From assembly GCA_022711175.1 (NCBI GenBank), contig JAKLFM010000012.1, positions 1 to 64,000 on the forward strand: a stretch of 64,000 nt of DNA, written 5' to 3'. The DNA comes from Bacteroidota bacterium (lineage in GTDB: Bacteria; Bacteroidota; Bacteroidia; Bacteroidales; UBA4417). This document shows, in pieces, positions 56,960-64,000 of this stretch. The notes under the pieces were generated by a model. That model saw only the letters and a list, made by a program, of their open reading frames with translations. It had not been told where the DNA came from and searched no databases. The position numbers were made by a program, and so were the translations under genes. Each line of letters begins with the position of its first letter. The first letter of the stretch is position 1.

Positions 56960-58177
56960 ATGAAAAAGATTTACTTCACTCTGCTTGTTTCCTTTTTGAT
57001 TATTACCGGAACAGCATCAGCAACCAACATCAGCGGTACAATGCTTTACCTCAACAATCCGGAATACTATCTGCCCGGAGTGGTTGTAAGCCTCAAAGCA
57101 CTTCCTAACGGAACAACTACTACCTGTATAACCGACAGCCTTGGCCATTATAGTTTCACAAATGTTGCGGCTGGCAGTTACAGACTGTCTGCCTCAACCG
57201 ATATGAGCGGATACCAAATCGGGTGGGAATCGGCCTGGATGGTACTTGCCTACCTGTGCGGACAAACCCAGCTAACCCCAATACAGTTTTTGGCTGCGGA
57301 TGTTAATGGAAATGGTAAGGTAAAACTAAATGACCTGGCTCTGATCATCAATCACTTGTTGTTTGGAGCTCCTTTTCCTGTTGGTGAATGGGTTTTTGAA
57401 TCATACGATTTTACTGTCAACGGAAGTAAAGATCAGCCGGGTGGTATGAGCGGCGCTTCGGCCGGCGACTTAACCGGCGTATTTATACCAACATCACGCT
57501 CACTGGAAGCATTCCCTGTGGAACATAATACTCAGGTTGCCGCTTCGGCTGACGAAGAGTTTACTCTTGACCTCGTGACCCGCGAAAATCTTAGCCTTAC
57601 TGCCGCCGGGCTTACCTTTAACTTTCCGGCAGAACTCGTAAATATTGAATCAGCCGAATTTGCAACCAGTGACTATCAGTATGTTGTTGAAGGGAATCAG
57701 CTTAAACTTGTCTGGTACGGCAGCAACGAATCACCGCTCGAACTCGAAGCCGGTTCAAAACTGGCCACTTTGCATTGCCGCGCAACATCTGCATTCGGCC
57801 CCGGCTCCCAGGTGAATATTGAGATGGATAACAACTCGAGCCTCGCAGGAGCCAATTTCACAAAGATCACAGGCGCTAAACTCACTATTCCGGCGATTAC
57901 TTATGCCGTTCCAAGTCTCCGAATCAGTAATTATCCCAATCCATGTGTGGGATCAACCACCCTTAATTATTACCAGCCCGAGGACGGAAAAACCACTCTA
58001 AGAATCTTCTCTTACAACGGTCAACTCGTTCATTCAATGCCATTATCAGGCAGCAAAGGTTACCATCAGGTTGAAATTGATGCTACACGCTGGCAGCCAG
58101 GAAATTATATCTGCAAAATTCAATGTGATGGCATTCAGAAATATAGCGAGTCTCACATCATTATCAAGACCAACTAA
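56960..58177 (+). CDS. T9SS-secreted protein with dockerin-like and cohesin-like modules
   Basis: The 405-residue protein has a signal peptide (MKKIYFTLLVSFLIITGTAS), a carboxypeptidase-regulatory-like domain (about 25-95; ITDSLGHYSFTNVAAGSYRL), and a dockerin-type loop DVNGNGKVKLNDLALIINHL (about 113-132) with Ca-binding positions D-x-N-G-N-G-x-V-x-x-x-D. A beta domain (about 190-315) resembles a cohesin fold (AGLTFNFPAELVNIESAEF). The end is a T9SS sorting domain (RISNYPNPCVGSTTLNYY to IIIKTN). So it is exported across the outer membrane. ATG 56960 is preferred because the residues from 56927 precede the signal peptide. It is followed by a terminator. Confidence 0.85.
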   Translation: MKKIYFTLLVSFLIITGTASATNISGTMLYLNNPEYYLPGVVVSLKALPNGTTTTCITDSLGHYSFTNVAAGSYRLSASTDMSGYQIGWESAWMVLAYLCGQTQLTPIQFLAADVNGNGKVKLNDLALIINHLLFGAPFPVGEWVFESYDFTVNGSKDQPGGMSGASAGDLTGVFIPTSRSLEAFPVEHNTQVAASADEEFTLDLVTRENLSLTAAGLTFNFPAELVNIESAEFATSDYQYVVEGNQLKLVWYGSNESPLELEAGSKLATLHCRATSAFGPGSQVNIEMDNNSSLAGANFTKITGAKLTIPAITYAVPSLRISNYPNPCVGSTTLNYYQPEDGKTTLRIFSYNGQLVHSMPLSGSKGYHQVEIDATRWQPGNYICKIQCDGIQKYSESHIIIKTN

Positions 58178-58203
58178 AGTCTTGTAATATTTGGTTATGT
58201 GGT

Positions 58204-58233
58204 AAAAGGGAAGCTAATTTGCTTCCCTTTTTT
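58204..58233 (+). terminator. Terminator between the dockerin gene and the CHAT gene
   Basis: AAAAGGGAAGC (58204-58214) and GCTTCCCTTTT (58221-58231) make an 11-bp stem around TAATTT, followed by T to 58233. It separates the two genes into units or attenuates read-through. Confidence 0.88.
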
Positions 58234-58251
58234 AATTCCTTCCTTTTGTTG

Positions 58252-58259
58252 TATATTTG
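58252..58259 (+). promoter_or_regulatory. Bacteroidota -7 element (TATATTTG) of the CHAT gene
   Basis: TATATTTG lies 32 bases before the chosen ATG of the CHAT gene, after the terminator. The CHAT gene therefore has a housekeeping-type promoter of its own and no visible ECF-type motif. Confidence 0.5.
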
Positions 58260-58291
58260 TCAGAATTCTCCGTGTTTACAAATCTTGCAGT

Positions 58292-61200
58292 ATGCAGCAA
58301 AGGCCTATCACCGGCAAACAGTTTGTTACACTGCTTAATAAAGTTTTTCTTCTTTTAACATTAGCTGCAGTCATCCTTGCCTCAAGCATGAGTTGCAGCA
58401 GGAAACACAGCCAGGGAGAAGTGGTCGTGAGTGGTACGAATTGCCAACTGGGTGACAAGTACCTGCAACAAGCTATGTTCGACAGCTCGCTTGTTTATTT
58501 CCGCAAAGCAATTGATGAAGGACTTGGTAATGCTGATTGGGATGTATGGTACAGGGGAATAGCTGGCACAATTGACAGTTACAGGGCAAAAGGTAATTTT
58601 GAAGAAGCCCTGAAGCTCGCGGAGGAAGCCCAGTCTTTGGCATCATCGCGGATTGACACTACCGGCAGTATATATGCAGGACTATTGCATAAGAAGGCGC
58701 TTCTGATCACTGATAAGCAGAACTATCAGCAATCGATAGCATTACTCGAAAAATCAATATCGCTTCGCAACAAAGATGTAGAAAAAGCAGATACGGCTAT
58801 TGCTTTGTCATACAATGCCTTAGGCATAAATTATCTGTATCTAGGTTCCTACGATAAGGCGCTTGAGAATTACTCCGCTGCGCTGGATTTATACAAAGGC
58901 AGGCAGGTAAAAACTGCCGATCTTGCTATGATAAATCAAAATATCGGAATTGTTTATGCAATTACCGGCGATTACGACAACGCCAATAAATATTTTCACG
59001 AATCCCTCACAATCAATCAGCAACTGATCAGCCAGGATGATCCCAAACTGGCGGTTATTTATGTGAACTACGGACGCTATTATTCCCTTATCGGCAACGA
59101 CCGCGAAGCCCTGGTGATGTACGAAAAAGCTGAGAATATCTTTAAGCAAAAACAAGAGACCAATGCAAACACTGTAGCCTCACTTTATCACAACATTGGT
59201 AATATTTATGCCAACAACGCCGACTACGATAAAGCACTTCTCTATTTTAACAAAGCCCTGTCGTTGTATAAATCGCTTACATCGGACGGTGAGCAGAAAA
59301 TTCCGGCCATCCTCTCAAACATTGGATTTATTTACGAAAAGGAAGGAAACTACAAACTGGCACTCGAAAACTATCTGCTATCGGTTGAAAAAGGTAAAAA
59401 TTCGCAGAACGCAGTAATTATTTATCGAAATCTAGCTAACCTGTATTCACTTACTGAAAATCCTGCCGATGCTGCTGTGTATTTTGAATTGGCTCTTGAT
59501 GAAAGCGTAGCTCAATACGGCAACAACCATCCTGAAACCGCCCTTACACTGCTCAAATATGGCGAGTTTCTGTCAATATCAGGAAATAACGCGGAAGCGG
59601 TCGCGTTTTTAGAAAAAGGATTGAATATCTATCTGGAGCTGTTCGGTAATAAAAACCCGGATGTCGCCTCGGCATACAAGTTTATCGGTAATCATTACAC
59701 AAGGACAAAAGATTACGAAAAAGCCCTTTCATGCTTCCAGCGATCGTTAATTGCCGGTTTTACCGATTTTAACAGTATGAAAGCCAGCGATAATCCAATG
59801 ATTTTGAAAAAGGATATCAGTTATTCCATGCTGAACTCCCTCACGGGAAAAGCCAACGCGCTCAAATACCTTTACGAAAGGCACCCCGACAATACTGATT
59901 ACCTCATTGCCAGCGCCAGTGCTTACGAAACTTCGGTGGCGCTTATAGAGATGCTCAGGTCAAGTTACCAGACAGAAGAAAGTAAAATGATGATTGCCGG
60001 TAACGAAGGCAATACGTTTCATGAAGCCATACAGGTAAATGCCGAATTATCAGCGCTTTTACACCAGCAAAAATATCTCGAAAAGGCACTCATCCTTTCC
60101 GAAAAAAGTAAATCGGCCATTTTGCTTTCAAACATCCGGAACCTGGAAGCCAGGCAGGTAGGAAAAATTCCTGATAAACTCCGGGATTTTGAAAGCGGAA
60201 TAAAAGAAGAAATCGGCCTTTACGAAAAACTTATTTACGACGAAAAATCAAAAGCCAACAACGATAACAGGAAGATTGACCTTTGGAATAATAAACTGTT
60301 CGAGTTATACAAAAAACACGACAGTCTGATAACAGTTTTTGAACGTGATTATCCTGATTATTATAAAATCAAATACGACAATTCGGTACTTGACCTGGTT
60401 GATATTCAAAAGAAACTTTCAGATAATCAAACGGTTATTGAGTACTCAGTGAATGATACTTCCACAATATATGCGTTCATTATTGAGAAGCAAAGTATCA
60501 GGCTGCAGATAATCAAAACCGGGAAGCAATTCTACAACGACATTGACATCATTACAGGCCAGATGTCGGGGAAATCATTCAATAATTATAGTGAAGAAGA
60601 TTTCAATGCATTTGTGCGCGCTTCCAACAGGTTGTATCAATCGCTCATTCCGGCTGAGGTGTCACAGCAATTGCCCGAGAACCTTATTATCATTCCTGAT
60701 GGCGAACTTGGCTACATTTCGTTCGACATCTTGTTAACCGACAGCCTTCATGAAAAAAATAACGGTTATCGCAATCTCCCATATTTGATCAGGAAATGCG
60801 CCATCAATTATGCTCCATCAGCTACCATGCTGTTTGGCCAACTTAGCAGCCGCGAAAAAACAGGCACAAATATTCTGGCTTTTGCCCCGTCATACGATAA
60901 CCTTAAAAATTTACCGGTTAACCAGTTGATGAACAGGCAATCGGCACAAACAATACTGTTGCCTATCCCCGGAGCCCAAATAGAGGTTAATAATCTCAGA
61001 AATGATTACCGATGCAAGGTGTTCGAAGGCAATAAAGCCACCAGGGATAATTTTAAAAAATATTCAGGCAATTATGGCATCCTCCACCTGGCGATGCACA
61101 CGCTCATTGATGATGAGAACCCTCTTTATTCAAAACTGGTTTTCTACAGGGATTCAAAAGATGCTGAAGCAAGCCTTCTAAACACATACGAACTTTTTAA

Positions 61201-61633
61201 TATGCAGTTAAATGCCCAACTGGCAGTACTCAGCGCATGCAATACGGGCAAAGGCAAACTCATCAATGGTGAAGGTATTCTCAGTTTATCGCGGGGATTC
61301 TTTTATGCCGGCGTACCCAGTGTTATCATGACCTTGTGGGCAGTTGAGGACCGATCGGGAGCCGATCTTATGACATCGTTTTACAAATATTTGTCGGAGG
61401 GCAAAGCCAAGGATGACGCATTAAGACTTGCAAAACTTGATTATCTCAGGTCATCCGACCAGATAAGATCCCATCCGCATTTTTGGGCTGCCTATCTAAG
61501 CATTGGCAACACTGTTCCTCTGGAACATATCAATAAACCGGTTTCCAAATGGTTATACATAACCGGTGCCATAATTCTTTTTTCATTGATTGCAACAATT
61601 ATCAGGATACGACTGCAGCGAAGGCAACATTAA
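58292..61633 (+). CDS. TPR-CHAT protease-like lipoprotein
   Basis: The 1113-residue protein has an N-terminal lipoprotein signal ending VILASSMSC, many TPR repeats (about 45-510; for example YLGSYDKALENYSAALDLYK), a helical linker, and a C-terminal CHAT domain (about 790-1085). The catalytic His lies in ILHLAMHTLIDDENPLYS and the Cys in LAVLSACNTGKGKL, so the caspase-like dyad is intact. GEGILSLSRGFFYAGVPSVI and HPHFWAAYLSIGN complete the domain. A membrane segment (WLYITGAIILFSLIATIIR) comes near the end. If the signal is used, the TPR and CHAT parts face the periplasm. ATG 58292 is chosen over 58199, which precedes the terminator and promoter. Confidence 0.9.
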   Translation: MQQRPITGKQFVTLLNKVFLLLTLAAVILASSMSCSRKHSQGEVVVSGTNCQLGDKYLQQAMFDSSLVYFRKAIDEGLGNADWDVWYRGIAGTIDSYRAKGNFEEALKLAEEAQSLASSRIDTTGSIYAGLLHKKALLITDKQNYQQSIALLEKSISLRNKDVEKADTAIALSYNALGINYLYLGSYDKALENYSAALDLYKGRQVKTADLAMINQNIGIVYAITGDYDNANKYFHESLTINQQLISQDDPKLAVIYVNYGRYYSLIGNDREALVMYEKAENIFKQKQETNANTVASLYHNIGNIYANNADYDKALLYFNKALSLYKSLTSDGEQKIPAILSNIGFIYEKEGNYKLALENYLLSVEKGKNSQNAVIIYRNLANLYSLTENPADAAVYFELALDESVAQYGNNHPETALTLLKYGEFLSISGNNAEAVAFLEKGLNIYLELFGNKNPDVASAYKFIGNHYTRTKDYEKALSCFQRSLIAGFTDFNSMKASDNPMILKKDISYSMLNSLTGKANALKYLYERHPDNTDYLIASASAYETSVALIEMLRSSYQTEESKMMIAGNEGNTFHEAIQVNAELSALLHQQKYLEKALILSEKSKSAILLSNIRNLEARQVGKIPDKLRDFESGIKEEIGLYEKLIYDEKSKANNDNRKIDLWNNKLFELYKKHDSLITVFERDYPDYYKIKYDNSVLDLVDIQKKLSDNQTVIEYSVNDTSTIYAFIIEKQSIRLQIIKTGKQFYNDIDIITGQMSGKSFNNYSEEDFNAFVRASNRLYQSLIPAEVSQQLPENLIIIPDGELGYISFDILLTDSLHEKNNGYRNLPYLIRKCAINYAPSATMLFGQLSSREKTGTNILAFAPSYDNLKNLPVNQLMNRQSAQTILLPIPGAQIEVNNLRNDYRCKVFEGNKATRDNFKKYSGNYGILHLAMHTLIDDENPLYSKLVFYRDSKDAEASLLNTYELFNMQLNAQLAVLSACNTGKGKLINGEGILSLSRGFFYAGVPSVIMTLWAVEDRSGADLMTSFYKYLSEGKAKDDALRLAKLDYLRSSDQIRSHPHFWAAYLSIGNTVPLEHINKPVSKWLYITGAIILFSLIATIIRIRLQRRQH

Positions 61634-61659
61634 GAGGAGTGCAGCCCGAGTCCAAATTT

Positions 61660-61667
61660 CTATCTTT
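61660..61667 (+). promoter_or_regulatory. Bacteroidota -7 element (TATCTTTG) of mutS2
   Basis: TATCTTTG lies only 13 bases before the GTG start of mutS2, so the message would have a leader of just a few bases. Confidence 0.5.
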
Positions 61668-61680
61668 GCATAAAAAAATC

Positions 61681-64000
61681 AGTGATATATCCCGGTAATT
61701 TTGAGGAAAAGATAGGTTTTGATGTTTTGCGCAACCTGTTGATGCAAAAATGTCTTGGCGAAGCCGGAAGAAAACGGGTACAGGAAATATCATTTTCTAG
61801 TGATTTTGATCTGATCAAACAGAAACTATCGCTGCTGGGCGAGTTTCGCGAAATGCTCATTACGGTGCCGGGTTTTCCGATGTCGGATTACGATGACCTG
61901 GATAATGAGCTTGCAAGAATACGAACCGCGGGTACGTACATGTTTGCCGAAACCATCCTGCAACTGCGGCATTCACTCACTGTTACCGCCGAAATTCTGC
62001 ATTTTGTGCGTTCGACTGATGCAGCTTCTTTTCCTAACATTCTCCAATTATGTGATGGAATTTATGCTGATGAGAGGGTCTTGGCTGAGATTACCAGAAT
62101 AATGAATGATCACGGCGAAATTCGTGATACCGCATCTGAGAAATTATTTACAATCCGAAAGAGTATTGCCGGGCTTAAATCACAGATCGACCGCCGTATT
62201 GCCCAATCGCTGTCGCAGGCCAAAACACAGGGCTGGATAAGCGACGAAGCAAACATTACCATTCGCAACGGGAGGTTGGTAATACCGGTGCCCGCGGCCA
62301 ACAAAAAGCGTGTGAAAGGCTTCATTCACGATCAGTCGGCTACCGGTCAAACAGTGTATATTGAACCGGCCGAGGTCTTTGAAATGAATAATGATATCCG
62401 TCAGTTCGAATTGTCTGAACAACAGGAAATTATCCGAATCCTCACCCAATTTACTGATTTAATAAGACCTTCGATACCGCAACTCCTGGCGATGACTGAA
62501 TTTATCGGTCAGGTTGATTTCCTGAGAGCCTCCACAATGTTTGCACTCGAAACCGGTTCAGTTAAACCGCTCATTTCCGGAAATCAGGTTATCGATTGGA
62601 AAGATGCCCGACATCCTCTGCTGCTGCTTTCTCATAAACGCCAGAATAAGACTGTGGTCCCGCTTGATATCAGTTTGAACGGCGACAACAGAATTCTGGT
62701 GATTTCAGGGCCCAATGCAGGCGGCAAATCAGTTTGCCTAAAAACTGTCGGATTGCTGCAGTACATGCTTCAATGCGGGTTACTGATTCCGGTACGTGAA
62801 ACCAGTGAAGCAGGAATTTTCAGCAATATTTTCATTGATATTGGCGATCAGCAATCAATTGATAATGACCTGAGTACATACAGCAGTCATTTGATTAATG
62901 TTAAAAACCTCCTATCATTTGCCGGGAAAGAGACCTTGTTTCTTATTGATGAATTTGGAGCAGGTACCGAGCCACAGTCGGGAGGCGCCATCGCCGAAAC
63001 GGTTCTCGAACGGTTAAACGATCAAAAAGCGTACGGAGTTGTTACCACTCACTATGCGAACCTTAAAGTGCTGGCTGCAAAAAGCCCCGGCATGATTAAT
63101 GGCGCAATGATGTTCGATACCCGCAGAATGCAACCGCTTTTTAAGCTGGTGGCTGGCAAGCCGGGAAGTTCGTTTGCATTTGAAATTGCTGCGAATATTC
63201 AATTCCCCGGCGAGATTCTGTCAGCGGCCTCGGAAAAAGCAGGTACATCACAGCTCAATTACGATAAGCTGATGCAGGAACTTGAAAATGAGAGGATTGA
63301 AATTGCTCTAAAGGAGAAACAACTTCAGCGGGCTGATGAATTATTGGCTTCGATGATTAATAAATACAACACCCTGAACACCGAGCTTGAACATAAAAAA
63401 AAGCTGATAATTGAGAATGCCCGTTCCGAAGCCCAACGTATCATTGGTGAATCAAATACGCTGATCGAAAAAACCATAAGAGACATTAAGCAGGTGCAGG
63501 CCGAAAAAGCCAGGACAAGAAAGATACGGCTTGATATGCAAAGTAAAGCCGAGGAACTTATAATTCAGGGAGAGGATACAAAAACCCCTATCCCGGACAT
63601 TTATTCAGAAGATAATCATGAGGTTATAAAGAATGCTTCTCCCGACGTAGGTGATACAGTTAAAATCATAGGACAATCGGAAATAGGTAATATTGAGGAA
63701 CTTGGTGCAAATGAAGCATTGGTTGCTTTCAATACCGTTAAACTTCGGGTACCGTTAAGCAAGCTGGTCGTTCTCACCGGCGAGGGAAAACTGCGAGGTT
63801 CCGGTAAGCCATATGATTATAAATATCATAAAATAGTAAATGACATTAATGCGCGATTGGCTAATTTCAAATTAAGTATTGATGTGCGGGGCTATAGGGG
63901 CGAAGAAGCTGTGGCGCTAATTCAAAAATATATTGACGAAGCTATTTTACTGAATGTGTCCGAAGTAAGCATCCTCCACGGCAAAGGAAACGGTATTCTA
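61681..64000 (+). CDS. mutS2: DNA mismatch-like endonuclease MutS2 (partial, C-terminal end outside window)
   Basis: From GTG 61681 (IYPGNFEEKIGFDVLRNLL) the frame stays open to the window end for 773 residues. Walker A is SGPNAGGKSVCLKTVG (about 341-356), the ABC-like signature is DLSTYSSHL, and Walker B LFLIDEFGAGTEPQSGG. After a long coiled coil (about 530-640) the C-terminal Smr domain starts with LDVRGYRGEEAV and has the catalytic-type loop HGKGNGIL just before the end. MutS2 proteins lack the mismatch-binding N-terminal domain of MutS; relatives suppress recombination or rescue collided ribosomes. Only a few tens of residues should be missing. GTG is favoured because the family starts xIYPxxFExKIGF. 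Confidence 0.94.

Noticed and set aside
58199-58291. Longer N-terminus of the CHAT protein from 58199
   Set aside because: It would start before a terminator hairpin and the -7 box. The shorter start has a proper lipoprotein signal.

Overview
The window looks like chromosomal DNA from an anaerobic or microaerophilic member of the Bacteroidota (Bacteroidales/Marinilabiliales-like). Several things point there: secreted proteins with type IX secretion (T9SS) C-terminal sorting domains, a GldA-like ABC ATPase, a DUF5686 protein with a carboxypeptidase-regulatory-like N-terminus, an Omp28-like protein, a pyruvate:ferredoxin oxidoreductase, repeated TAnnTTTG -7 promoter elements, and an almost complete lack of Shine-Dalgarno sequences. 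Most genes are housekeeping or envelope genes in short operons that often change strand. No tRNA, rRNA, prophage, insertion sequence or CRISPR array was seen.

Layout. 1-8.9 kb: partial radical SAM protein, AT-rich secreted orphan, AI-2E-type permease, PLP decarboxylase overlapping a Cys-cluster protein, SPFH protein, methyltransferase, GT-C-like membrane protein. 9-18 kb: dipeptidase, phosphopantetheinyl transferase, patatin, ECF sigma with a GT2 glycosyltransferase, Tgt, LptF/G, IspE, lipoprotein. 18-30 kb: DUF190-CrcB, acyl-CoA ligase, NAD(P)-binding protein, GH3 protein, deoxynucleoside kinase, PriA, an RlmL-like methyltransferase with a long charged tail, thioesterase, OsmC. 30-42.8 kb: two-component pair, MazG-like protein, CHAD protein, DUF5686 protein, urocanate hydratase, two T9SS cargo proteins, MetK behind a SAM-II-type riboswitch. 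43-55 kb: GldA-like ATPase, membrane protein, TrxB, orphan histidine kinase, FolK-dNK pair, SppA, PFOR with a DHOD-like partner. 55-64 kb: anti-sigma and ECF sigma genes, divergent from a dockerin/cohesin-like T9SS protein and a TPR-CHAT protease-like lipoprotein, then MutS2, which runs off the end.

The most interesting region is 55.1-61.7 kb. A bipartite motif, TATTACC-N13-TGGATAA, occurs twice with identical spacing. One copy points into the ECF sigma/anti-sigma operon and the other into the divergent T9SS gene. This is what an autoregulated ECF sigma regulon should look like. The membrane anti-sigma protein carries C-terminal TPR-like repeats predicted to be periplasmic. The nearby CHAT protein has an intact His/Cys dyad, TPR repeats and membrane anchors that also place it in the periplasm. 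I suggest, as inference only, that the CHAT protease controls the anti-sigma factor.

Other points of note are a palindromic repeat family near CCCTGTCAGGG at three intergenic places, a 66-bp tandem repeat coding for the charged tail of the RlmL-like enzyme, and a Tgt that lacks the usual zinc cysteines.
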